Below are positions 30,978 to 38,771 of a DNA stretch of 40,039 nt, one piece after another (position 1 is the stretch's first letter; every line of letters begins with the position of its first letter). The notes beneath the pieces were generated by a model that did no database searches, was not told the DNA's origin, and worked only from the letters and a program-made list of their open reading frames with translations. This stretch comes from an uncultured Corynebacterium sp. (GTDB lineage Bacteria > Actinomycetota > Actinomycetes > Mycobacteriales > Mycobacteriaceae). Made by a program: the position numbers and the translations under genes. The DNA lies in NCBI RefSeq assembly GCF_902489365.1, contig NZ_CABTZR010000017.1, positions 1-40,039 of the forward strand. The letters run 5' to 3'.

Positions 30978-31625
30978 ATGACCACCCCAGGATTTGGCAC
31001 TAACCCCTACGAACACGAAACCCCTGCACCGGGCCGACCTCAGCAGCCCCAGCCCGAACAGCGCAACCTCGTACCGATCATCTGCGCGATCGCCATCCTC
31101 ATCGCACTCCTGATTTCCGGTGCCGTGATCTGGAATCACGTCCGCTCCACCGGCCAGGAAACCCCCAGTACCGCCGAATCCTCGGAGCAGGCCCCCGTTT
31201 CCCCGGAAGAAACCGCACCAGAAGACGCCGAAGAAGAGGACACGGAAGTCGCTCCGAGCGAGGAAGCATCAGAGACCTCAGCGAGTCCCGGGGCTGCCGA
31301 CGTCCCGGAGGGCCTTACTGCCGCCGGCTGGTCCGACTACCCGGAGGCGCGTTGTCAGCAGGGCGAGGACATGGTCTTCGCCGCCGCAGGCTCCGATCCG
31401 GTTTCGCACATCGTTATCTGCGAAAAGCAGGACTCGCTCTTCTACCGCGGCGTGTGGTCTAGCGGTGCCGCCTTCGGACCAGCCCGCGGTGAGGGCAGCT
31501 CCTTTAGCGCCTCCATCCTCGATCCCACCAGTGGCGAGGACACCGGTTCCGTGCTCACCATCCGCGGCACGGACTATGACATCGATGGCGAGGCGGGGGC
31601 CTTCGAGGACTACTGGCCGCGCTAA
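30978..31625 (+). CDS. Single-pass membrane protein with Pro-rich N-terminus and exported Cys-pair domain
   Basis: A 215-residue protein. Residues 1-30 are Pro/Gln-rich and cytoplasmic. One membrane segment lies at 31-52, followed by an acidic Glu/Ser/Ala linker of about 55 residues. A C-terminal domain of about 100 residues then carries two cysteines (EARCQQGED and IVICEKQ) that may form a disulfide. AAGGA lies four bases before the ATG. The gene is divergent to the Ser/Thr kinase and convergent to a beta-lactamase-like lipoprotein. No known domain is recognised; the layout suggests a surface sensor or a kinase substrate. Confidence 0.65.
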   Translation: MTTPGFGTNPYEHETPAPGRPQQPQPEQRNLVPIICAIAILIALLISGAVIWNHVRSTGQETPSTAESSEQAPVSPEETAPEDAEEEDTEVAPSEEASETSASPGAADVPEGLTAAGWSDYPEARCQQGEDMVFAAAGSDPVSHIVICEKQDSLFYRGVWSSGAAFGPARGEGSSFSASILDPTSGEDTGSVLTIRGTDYDIDGEAGAFEDYWPR

Positions 31626-31631
31626 GGGTCC

Positions 31632-32495
31632 TTAGACCGCGCCTTGCTGACACCCTGCATCGGGCCATTCCACCTCGGCGGCGGCGAGCTGCTTGACCAG
31701 GCGCGTGAGCATCTGCTGGGCTTCTCCGTAGTCCCCGGACTCGGCCTTGGCATAGATGGCAACCGCCACCGTGTGCCCGCCCAGCGGGATAAGCCCCATC
31801 TGGCGGGCTTCATAGGCCCCGTCCGCGGCTGGGCCCCAGCCGCCCTTCATGACTGATCCTTCGAGGGTGCCCAGCCCATACTGCTGTGCGGGATCGGGCT
31901 GGCCCATGGCTGCCAGAACGGGGTCAGTTCCCTGCTGGCAGCCCAGGGCGGCGACAAACTCTGCTTGCTCGGCTACCGGCCACTGCGTTTGGCCAAATGC
32001 ACTAAAGCCGGGGCGCGGTGGCGTGGCGGGGACGGTTGCCGTGCCGATGATCTCCTGGGTTGCCTGTGCGGCTTGCTCACCCCCACCGAGTGCCTCCCAG
32101 AGGGAATCGGCCGCGGCATTATCGGAAAAGGTAATCGCCCGCGACACGGTCTCCGCATCGGCCACGCCGGCACGCTCGGCAGCAATGGCCAGCGGCACCT
32201 TCGCCGTGGACCATGCGGACTGAGGGTCTGTCATGCCGGCTGCGGCGACGGTATCTGCGCCGGCCACGGCGATTCCGGTCCCCGGATTGTCTGCCGCGAT
32301 GGCTTCGAGGGCTTCGTGGATGTCGGAGGCCTGAATCACGGGTGGCTCCTTTTCGGGGGTGGACTCAGGCAGGGTGGGCTGGGGGCTGCTCGCTGCCGTG
32401 GATTGCTCCGGCGCGGAGACATCGCCGATGGTGCAGGCGCTCAGCGACGCCACCGCGATCCCCGCGATCACCACCCGTGCTGCTGCTTGTTTCAT
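31632..32495 (-). CDS. Class A beta-lactamase-like lipoprotein
   Basis: A 287-residue secreted lipoprotein. A signal peptide with lipobox SLSAC places the lipidated residue at Cys21. The mature part carries the serine beta-lactamase/PBP motifs in order and spacing: S96-T-A-K99 (SxxK), S124-D125-N126 (SDN) and K217-G-G (KxG). A Glu-containing omega loop as in true class A enzymes is not recognised; the region reads FSAFGQTQWPVAEQAEF. A non-hydrolytic or DD-peptidase-like role is as likely as beta-lactam hydrolysis. The ATG at 32495 follows AGGCGG at six bases; a start at 32513 overlapping the upstream stop is possible. It is probably in one operon with the upstream gene. Confidence 0.75.
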   Translation of the reverse strand: MKQAAARVVIAGIAVASLSACTIGDVSAPEQSTAASSPQPTLPESTPEKEPPVIQASDIHEALEAIAADNPGTGIAVAGADTVAAAGMTDPQSAWSTAKVPLAIAAERAGVADAETVSRAITFSDNAAADSLWEALGGGEQAAQATQEIIGTATVPATPPRPGFSAFGQTQWPVAEQAEFVAALGCQQGTDPVLAAMGQPDPAQQYGLGTLEGSVMKGGWGPAADGAYEARQMGLIPLGGHTVAVAIYAKAESGDYGEAQQMLTRLVKQLAAAEVEWPDAGCQQGAV

Positions 32496-32512
32496 CGTTG
32501 ACCGCCTGTGCA

Positions 32513-33418
32513 TTAGAGGATGTACACAACCGCGTTGTTACCGCCGGTGCAGGTAACAAATTCGCCATTATCGGAGCAATCCATTGTGTAGTTCTGGTGG
32601 GTCCGTGGGCTGTAGGCCTCAATCGTGGCGTCGTACTCGCGGGTATCCACCCAGTGCTTGACGTACTCGTCACGCACAGCGTTGGCGAATGGCTCCGACG
32701 TCACCTCAGTGCCGCGGTAGACGCTGTTGAAGTTGCCACCGGGCTCATTATTCCGCGCGGCGTCGTTCGCCGGTATCGCCCCCGCAGGCAAGTCGGGGTG
32801 CTCCGGGCGTTTCTGCGAGGCGGAGCTCGTCGTAGTTTCCTCCGTGGTCGTTTCCGCCTCATCCGCCGCGGAGGCCGTCTCCTGGGTGTCGGCGTTGTCC
32901 TCGGTGAGCTGCGCCGCGGTGGTCAGGGGTGCATCAGCCTGAGTTCCCGTGCCGCTATTTTTAAAGAAGATAAGGTAGGCCAGCGCGGCAATGACGAGCA
33001 GCACCGCCAGGATCAGCACGGCGATGAGCACATACTTTCCGCCGTTGCCGGAACCACGGTGTGCCGACGCGCTCTCCGGGTAGGCAGTGGAGTAGGCAAC
33101 CGGTTGTTGTTCATACTGGCCACCGCCCTGCGGTGCTGACTGAGGCGGGAATTGCTGGGTGGGAAACTGCTGCTGGGCGTAGTTGCCTTGCGCTCCGGAT
33201 TGGGCGAAGGGGTTGGAGTAGTTGCGCTCACCTTCCTGTGGGAAGGCCTGAGGGTGCACGGGGCGTTGCTGGGTAGGCGGGGCCTCAAAATCCACAGTGT
33301 CCGGGTGAGTTTCCTTGCGGGAAGGCTGTGGCTGGCCACCATTTCCTTGCGGGTGTTGGGAGCCGAATCCGTGGTTGCGATCTGAATCAGTCACCGAGGC
33401 CTCCGTAGATCTAGACAT
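32513..33418 (-). CDS. Single-pass membrane protein with Gln/Pro-rich N-terminus
   Basis: A 301-residue protein. A long Gln/Pro/Gly-rich cytoplasmic segment (1-128, with QQQFPTQQFPPQS) is followed by a membrane segment at about 129-152. A Thr/Glu-rich linker and an exported C-terminal domain of about 90 residues follow, ending YTMDCSDNGEFVTCTGGNN and a hydrophobic VVYIL. The two cysteines may pair. The ATG at 33418 was chosen; the open frame reaches 37 codons upstream without coding character. Its stop shares one base with a possible start of the lipoprotein gene (TAATG). The function is unknown; its layout matches the two other single-pass proteins of this cluster. Confidence 0.65.
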   Translation of the reverse strand: MSRSTEASVTDSDRNHGFGSQHPQGNGGQPQPSRKETHPDTVDFEAPPTQQRPVHPQAFPQEGERNYSNPFAQSGAQGNYAQQQFPTQQFPPQSAPQGGGQYEQQPVAYSTAYPESASAHRGSGNGGKYVLIAVLILAVLLVIAALAYLIFFKNSGTGTQADAPLTTAAQLTEDNADTQETASAADEAETTTEETTTSSASQKRPEHPDLPAGAIPANDAARNNEPGGNFNSVYRGTEVTSEPFANAVRDEYVKHWVDTREYDATIEAYSPRTHQNYTMDCSDNGEFVTCTGGNNAVVYIL

Positions 33419-33500
33419 GTCGAGTGCGCCCTGTGGGCATGTTTCTATCTTTACTATCTTTACACAGCCGCACTGGTGACGGCGGCGCTCGCACGCGGTG

Positions 33501-33520
33501 GGGAGTACTCCCACGGGAGT
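33501..33520. promoter_or_regulatory. Overlapping GGGAGT/ACTCCC palindromes between divergent genes
   Basis: GGGAGTACTCCC (33501-33512) is a perfect palindrome, and ACTCCC-AC-GGGAGT (33507-33520) is a second one sharing its right half, so three GGGAGT half-sites lie in 20 bases. The site is in the 201-base divergent gap between two single-pass membrane protein genes. It is a good candidate operator for co-regulation; the binding protein is unknown. Confidence 0.5.
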
Positions 33521-33607
33521 GTCTCTCACACCACACGGACGGTGTCACAGAGTTTAGATTGTTAGAAGTACCTCTTTGCTCCACCTTCCTGCGCACGGAA
33601 AGGCTGT

Positions 33608-33613
33608 TATTCT
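33608..33613 (+). promoter_or_regulatory. Putative -10 element of a leaderless gene
   Basis: TATTCT ends six bases before the ATG at 33620. The nearest Shine-Dalgarno-like sequence (GAAAGG) is too far upstream, so the gene is probably leaderless. Confidence 0.4.
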
Positions 33614-33619
33614 CCCGCC

Positions 33620-34435
33620 ATGACTTTTCCTACCGGCCCTTCGGGCACGCCGCCGCATAACTCCGGCCCTTCCGGCTTCGGTTCCCCCGGGTTTGGCCGC
33701 CCCGGCGGTTCTCCCGTTCCACCCGGCCAGCCACGGGCTCGCCCGGGTGGTTTTGGCAACACACCTCCGTTTGGTGGGCAGCCCACAGGTACCCCCGCGC
33801 CGGACTCCTTCGGCGGTGGCGCGCCCACACCACCGCCCCAACCACAACCGTCCCAGTACTCCGCGCCTGCTCCACAAGGCAAGGGGCGTTTCAGCGGCGC
33901 TATTGCGGCGCTGATTTCCCTATTCATCGTGCTGGCCGTGGTCCTCGGTGTGGGCGCGTGGTTTATCTGGGGCCGCGAGTCCTCCGAGGCTTCGCAGGCT
34001 GGTGCCGCCCCTGAGCCGACAGCTACAGCCATGCTCCCGGGAACACCACTCGCTGCGTCCGCGCGCATCGATACCGACTTGGAAGCAGGCGGCGTAGTCA
34101 TTGCCCGCACGTCCTTCCCGGATTCCTATGTCTCGCAGTCCGGCAGCACCAACATCGCTGACGTGCAGCTGAGCGAAGGACACAGCCAACTTATCGCTGT
34201 CTTTGGGTTCAGTGATGACCGCGAGAATACGGACGTTGCCAGCGCCACCGTCACCGTCAACGGCGCTGACGGTGCTGAACTGGCCTCCTTCGAGGTTCCG
34301 GCAGAGGAAGCCCTCGAGATGCCCATCAACATCGCAGACCACCAGGAACTGCGCTTTACTTTTACTTATAAGGACGCCAGCGGCAATCCCGCGGACAACA
34401 CTGGCTTCGCGGTGGCTTCCCTCCACGCGCAGTAA
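33620..34435 (+). CDS. Single-pass membrane protein with Pro/Gly-rich N-terminus and beta-rich exported domain
   Basis: A 271-residue protein. Residues 1-90 are Pro/Gly-rich (GFGSPGFGRPGGSPVPPGQP) and cytoplasmic, and a membrane segment spans about 93-117. The exported part, about 150 residues, has alternating hydrophobic strands (GGVVIARTSFPDSYVSQSG, LIAVFGFSDD, ASATVTVNGADGAELASFEVP) suggesting a beta-sandwich. No cysteine is present outside. The function is unknown. It is convergent to purH, with a large hairpin between. Confidence 0.65.
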   Translation: MTFPTGPSGTPPHNSGPSGFGSPGFGRPGGSPVPPGQPRARPGGFGNTPPFGGQPTGTPAPDSFGGGAPTPPPQPQPSQYSAPAPQGKGRFSGAIAALISLFIVLAVVLGVGAWFIWGRESSEASQAGAAPEPTATAMLPGTPLAASARIDTDLEAGGVVIARTSFPDSYVSQSGSTNIADVQLSEGHSQLIAVFGFSDDRENTDVASATVTVNGADGAELASFEVPAEEALEMPINIADHQELRFTFTYKDASGNPADNTGFAVASLHAQ

Positions 34436-34471
34436 CGCGCACCGTCAGGCCATCACGCAGTAGCGCCGAAG

Positions 34472-34545
34472 CTGCCCTAGTTGCCAAAGTTATAGGCTCT
34501 GAACTCGCCCGCGGTGGCGGCGCATAACTTCGTCGTTTAGGGCAG
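34472..34545. terminator. Large interrupted inverted repeat between convergent genes
   Basis: CTGCCCTA (34472-34479) pairs with TAGGGCAG (34538-34545) and AAGTTAT (34487-34493) with ATAACTT (34524-34530), with an internal loop between them. It lies between the convergent single-pass membrane protein gene and purH and may stop transcription from both sides. The left arm includes GTTGCCAAAG, also found at 2160-2169. Confidence 0.5.
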
Positions 34546-34595
34546 TTGTTGTCCTCTAGGGAAAACTCCCGTGCATGCGAAAGCCGCCACCAGGC

Positions 34596-36128
34596 TTAGT
34601 GGAAGAAGTGGCGAGTGCCGGTGAAGTACATGGTCACTCCGGCCTTCTTGGCGGCCTCGATGACCTCTTCATCGCGGATGGAGCCACCCGGCTGCACGAC
34701 GGCCTTCACGCCGGCGTCGAGAAGCACCTCCAGGCCATCGGCAAATGGGAAGAAGGCATCGGAAGCAGCGAAGGAACCTTCGGTGCGGTTGGCACCGTCG
34801 GCCAGCGTGTTGGCGCGCTCGACAGCGAGCTTGGCGGAATCCACACGGTTGACCTGGCCCATGCCCACGCCCACGGTGGCGTTGTCCTTGGCCAACAGGA
34901 TGGCGTTGGACTTCACCGCACGAACTGAGCGCCAGGCGAAGTCGAGCTGCGCAAGATCGGATTCGTTGAGGGCCTCGCCCGCAGCGAGGGTCCAGTTGGC
35001 CGGGTTATCGCCCTCTGCCTGATAGGTATCCGGCTCTTGGGTGAGCACGCCGCCGGAAATGAACTTAACTTCCTCCTTCGGCGCTTCATACTCTGCCTGC
35101 AGCACGCGCAGGTTCTTCTTGGTCTTGAGGACCTCGATGGCGCCTTCCTCGTAGGACGGAGCCACAATAACCTCGGTGAAAATCTCCTTAACCTGCTCGG
35201 CCATCTCCACGGTGACCTCGCGGTTCACAGCAATAACGCCGCCGAAAGCGGACATCGGGTCGCAGGCGTGGGCCGCGCGGTGAGCAGCCGCGATGGACTC
35301 CTCAGACACCGCAATGCCGCACGGGTTGGCGTGCTTGATGATGGCCACGCACGGGCGCTCGTGATCCCAGGCGGCGCGCCAGGCGGCGTCGGCATCCTGG
35401 TAGTTGTTGTAGCTCATCTCCTTGCCGTTGAACTGCTTCGCGTTGGCCAAACCAGTGGTACCGATGCGGGTCACGGTTGCCTTCTGGTGAGAGTTCTCGC
35501 CGTAGCGCAGCGGGGTGGTCACGTCACCGTCGCTGAGCTGCTCGACGAACCAGGCGGACACCGCGGCGTCATAATCAGCGGTGTGCAGGAAGGCATCGCG
35601 GGCCAGACCGCGGCGCTGCTCCAAGGTAAAGCCGCCGTTGGCCACCGCGTCAGCCACCTCACCGTAGCGAGCCGGATCCACAACCACAGCAACAGACGGG
35701 TGGTTCTTGGCAGCCGCGCGCACCATGGACGGTCCACCGATATCGATCTGTTCCACGCAGCCATCAAAGTCTGCGCCAGAAGCTACCGTCTCACGGAAGG
35801 GGTACAGATTCACCACGACGAGCTGGAACGGATCCACCTCCAGCTCCTCCAGCTGCTTCAGGTGGTCCTCCTTGCGGGTATCCGCCAAGATCCCCGCGTG
35901 CACGCGCGGGTGCAAAGTCTTGACTCGACCCTCGAGGCACTCCGGGAAGCCGGTGAGCTTCTCGACGGGCGTGACCTCAATGCCCAAGTCCGCGATCTTC
36001 TTCGCGGTGGAACCGGTGGAAACGATCTCCACGCCGGCCTTATCCAGGGACCGGGCAAGGTCCTCCAACCCGGTTTTGTCGTACACGCTGATGAGTGCGC
36101 GCTTGATGTTCTTACGATCTTCGCTCAT
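34596..36128 (-). CDS. purH: Bifunctional AICAR formyltransferase / IMP cyclohydrolase
   Basis: A 510-residue enzyme carrying out the last two steps of purine synthesis. The N-terminal cyclohydrolase (MGS-like) domain shows ALISVYDKTGLEDLARSL, STGSTAKKIADLGI and RVKTLHPRVHAGILA. The formyltransferase domain shows LRYGENSHQKA, IKHANPCGIA, SNAILLAKDNATVGVGMGQVNRVDSA and ends FTGTRHFFH. All blocks are intact and the length is normal. It forms an operon with upstream purN (41-base gap) and lies convergent to a membrane protein gene. Confidence 0.97.
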   Translation of the reverse strand: MSEDRKNIKRALISVYDKTGLEDLARSLDKAGVEIVSTGSTAKKIADLGIEVTPVEKLTGFPECLEGRVKTLHPRVHAGILADTRKEDHLKQLEELEVDPFQLVVVNLYPFRETVASGADFDGCVEQIDIGGPSMVRAAAKNHPSVAVVVDPARYGEVADAVANGGFTLEQRRGLARDAFLHTADYDAAVSAWFVEQLSDGDVTTPLRYGENSHQKATVTRIGTTGLANAKQFNGKEMSYNNYQDADAAWRAAWDHERPCVAIIKHANPCGIAVSEESIAAAHRAAHACDPMSAFGGVIAVNREVTVEMAEQVKEIFTEVIVAPSYEEGAIEVLKTKKNLRVLQAEYEAPKEEVKFISGGVLTQEPDTYQAEGDNPANWTLAAGEALNESDLAQLDFAWRSVRAVKSNAILLAKDNATVGVGMGQVNRVDSAKLAVERANTLADGANRTEGSFAASDAFFPFADGLEVLLDAGVKAVVQPGGSIRDEEVIEAAKKAGVTMYFTGTRHFFH

Positions 36129-36169
36129 GGTACGGGGACTTAAGCCTTCCTTGCGGTAATGAGAGGTAG

Positions 36170-36775
36170 TTAGAGCTGAATACTGAGTTCCTCGCCCTTC
36201 ACGCGCGTGGCGCGAAGGACGGCAACGATGAGTTCTCTTTCGACCACTTTGATGCGCTCGTGCAAGCTGGCCTCATCATCCCCAGGCAAGACCCGCACGG
36301 GCTCTTGGGCAATGATGGCGCCGGTATCGACGCCGGCATCTACGAAGTGGACGGTCGAGCCTGTGACCTTGGCGTCATAAGCCAGCGCATCGCGCACGCC
36401 GTGCGCGCCTTTGAAGGCGGGCAAGAGCGCGGGGTGGGTATTGATGGTGCGACCTTCGAAGCGATCCAGAAAATCCTTCCCCAGGATCTTCATAAACCCT
36501 GCAGAAACAACAACGTCTGGTTGCGCAGAATCCACTGCAGCAACCAGACGCTTATTCCATTCGGCGCGGTTAGCACCCATCTCTACGACCTCGGTGGCGA
36601 TTCCCGCCGCCTGCGCGCGCTCAATGCCTTGACAGGGCACGTCCGCGACGACCTTCACGACGCCATAGCGCTCATCCTGGCCATCGAGGATGGCCTGGAG
36701 CAAAGAGCCGGTTCCAGAAACAAGAACCACGACGTTAAGGCGGGCAGAAGCAGCGGGCTGGTGCGGTGTAGTCAC
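36170..36775 (-). CDS. purN: Phosphoribosylglycinamide formyltransferase 1
   Basis: A 201-residue folate-dependent GAR transformylase, the third step of purine synthesis. Motifs include VLVSGTGSLLQAI near the N-terminus, MKILGKDFLDRFEGRTINTHPALLPAFKGAHG with the catalytic Asn-His pair, and GSTVHFVDAGVDTGAIIAQEPV. The start is GTG at 36775. It is followed by purH and preceded by perM on the same strand, an order conserved in mycobacteria. Confidence 0.96.
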   Translation of the reverse strand: MTTPHQPAASARLNVVVLVSGTGSLLQAILDGQDERYGVVKVVADVPCQGIERAQAAGIATEVVEMGANRAEWNKRLVAAVDSAQPDVVVSAGFMKILGKDFLDRFEGRTINTHPALLPAFKGAHGVRDALAYDAKVTGSTVHFVDAGVDTGAIIAQEPVRVLPGDDEASLHERIKVVERELIVAVLRATRVKGEELSIQL

Positions 36776-36822
36776 GCGCTACAGCCTAGCCGCTGCCGCC
36801 CTGAACCGGGGAATTTTACTCC

Positions 36823-38421
36823 TTAGAGGGGGGCCTCGTCCTCTGCCTCAGACACGTCTTCTTCCTCTGGTTCTGCATCCTCGACTGGTTGCTCGTCGTC
36901 CCCCTCGGCCTCGGTCTCCGGCTCGCTGTCCTCTTCCACGTCATCCTCGGATTCAGGCTCGGTCTCGGTCGTGGGTTCTGGGGCAACGGCGGCGTCGGAA
37001 GCGTCGTCAAGCAAGGCAGAAACCGGCACAGCATTCGCCGTGTTGACGGGTGTTTGCACGGTCTTTTCAGTCTCTGTGGGCGCTTCAGGGGCAGCCTCCG
37101 TGGCAGCCGCGCGGCGCGCACGCCACGACGTCACTGCCTGTGCCGTTGCGACTGCACACCCCACGACTAGGCACCATAGACAGCTCAGGCCCACCGCGGT
37201 CCATACCTCGGGACCTGTGTAGCCGTACACCCCCAGCGCGCCGGACACGCCGTACACAGCCACGAGAGCGGTTACCGCGGCGGTAACGGTAGCCACGAGC
37301 GCAACCTGGAAGGAGACCAGTGCACGGCGACGGTAAAACGCCACCACTGCCGCAACGGCGGAAACAATGAGCAGGACAGCAGCCCAGGAACTAATAGACG
37401 GTGGAACTGCGGCAGCCAACGGCAGCGGTGGAAGCGGAACCACGTGGCCGCTAAAGAGGCTCACGCTGGTGCCTTCACCGATGTGCAGCTCCGAACCGCT
37501 CAGGACCGCTCCCGCAGCAACGGCAGCGTTTGGGAGATAGAGAACGCTCAGCAGGAAAAGACCGGCGGTTCCCAGTGCATTAAGGACTGGATACTCGGCG
37601 AGCATCTCTGATTGACGCGACCAACCGACTCCCCACAAGACCACCACGAGAATGAAACCAGCAGCAAAAAGGTATCCGAGGTAGCTCAAGCCTATCTGGG
37701 CGGCATCGACGAACACGCGGGGGACACCGCTGCGCTTGGCTAGGGCCTTCCACAAGCGCGGGCCCATTCCACCGATGAGGGCGACCGCATGCAATAACAA
37801 CATGCGGGGAAGCACACGGTACAGCTCCGGAGGGGAAACATCGTAAACCTTGCCAGCGTCCCACAGCATCAGCCATGCGATGACAGTGAGGACTAGGGGA
37901 ACCAGCAACACGCACGCGCTCACAACGATGAGGTCATTAATGCTTGCCTTATCCTTAACCGCCGCCCGCACGCGCCGCCCCACCAGCCAGGCTAGGAGCA
38001 GCGCAGGCAGAACCGGGATAAATCCCACGTCAATACCGCCCGCGCGAATAGGCGCAAGGTTAAAGACCATCCACGCCTCCCCGACGATGGTGGGCAACCA
38101 CGCCGACGGGGAACTTGTCAGAAGCAGTGCCGCGATAGCGACCACGAGAATGCCCAGCACGACGACGAGGTTCGGAACGCCGACGACGATGAGCATGCGG
38201 CGAATACGCCCGCGGAGTGTGGTCGGGGCCTGCGCGCGGCGGGCGCGAGCCTTGTCGGACTCGACCCCTTTGATACGCTGCGCTGGATCTCGACGATCTC
38301 TGCGGTGCCCGCGCTCAGAGTGCTCAGCACTATCACCGCGCCCACGCACGTGCGCGCGTGGGCGAGCTGACGACCTGGACTGGGGACTCGTGTTCTTATT
38401 CATCGGCGTCCACTTTGCCAC
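36823..38421 (-). CDS. perM: Cell division membrane protein PerM (DUF6350 family)
   Basis: About 532 residues. A basic cytoplasmic N-terminus of about 75 residues (rich in Arg/His) is followed by roughly ten to eleven membrane segments with conserved-looking loops (AWMVFNLAPIRAGGIDVGFI, SLFSGHVVPLPPLPLAA). A strongly acidic cytoplasmic tail of about 100 residues ends the protein. The family is DUF6350; the M. tuberculosis homologue PerM, also next to purN and purH, is needed for persistence and works with the divisome protein FtsB. The GTG at 38421 has GGAGG five bases before it; an ATG at 38403 is the alternative. Confidence 0.85.
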   Translation of the reverse strand: MAKWTPMNKNTSPQSRSSARPRAHVRGRGDSAEHSERGHRRDRRDPAQRIKGVESDKARARRAQAPTTLRGRIRRMLIVVGVPNLVVVLGILVVAIAALLLTSSPSAWLPTIVGEAWMVFNLAPIRAGGIDVGFIPVLPALLLAWLVGRRVRAAVKDKASINDLIVVSACVLLVPLVLTVIAWLMLWDAGKVYDVSPPELYRVLPRMLLLHAVALIGGMGPRLWKALAKRSGVPRVFVDAAQIGLSYLGYLFAAGFILVVVLWGVGWSRQSEMLAEYPVLNALGTAGLFLLSVLYLPNAAVAAGAVLSGSELHIGEGTSVSLFSGHVVPLPPLPLAAAVPPSISSWAAVLLIVSAVAAVVAFYRRRALVSFQVALVATVTAAVTALVAVYGVSGALGVYGYTGPEVWTAVGLSCLWCLVVGCAVATAQAVTSWRARRAAATEAAPEAPTETEKTVQTPVNTANAVPVSALLDDASDAAVAPEPTTETEPESEDDVEEDSEPETEAEGDDEQPVEDAEPEEEDVSEAEDEAPL

Positions 38422-38771
38422 GACCCCCTCCCCCACCGGGGGTGGCGCGGCGAGGTAAGCGCTAAATGGCGCGGTGCACCCCCAAAGAAAAACTTCACGA
38501 GTGCGCACTACTCATGCCGACCACGGAAAGCCCCGGCGACACCACGGAGAGCCATTCACTTTATTCACAGGAATCAGCTGTCGTTTCATTATGTGCGGCT
38601 CTTCCCAGATATCCAGAAGAAAAACCGCAATCTGGGTTGCTCTGCATTCGCCGAGACGCTACTGTTACATCTCGTTGGTAACAGGAAGGTCACAATCGGA
38701 TAACCACCCAGATTGAAACGTAACGTTTACTCTGGGTAGGCGATAGTGAATTGAGGACGGAAGAAGAGTTC
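38422..38771. promoter_or_regulatory. Divergent control region of perM and the M23 peptidase gene with GTAAC motifs
   Basis: No gene is seen in these 350 bases. CTGTTAC-N9-GTAACAG is a perfect inverted repeat at 38662-38684. A further GTAAC at 38720-38724 sits inside the palindrome AAACGT-A-ACGTTT (38716-38728). GTAAC units are the core of MtrA sites, and MtrA controls cell-wall peptidases in C. glutamicum. CAATCTGGGT (38628-38637) and ACCCAGATTG (38707-38716) are also inverted copies. No known riboswitch was recognised. Confidence 0.45.

Noticed and set aside
38422..38771. ydaO-type c-di-AMP riboswitch before the M23 peptidase gene
   Set aside because: Such riboswitches precede cell-wall hydrolases in some actinobacteria, but the conserved sequence blocks are not visible here.
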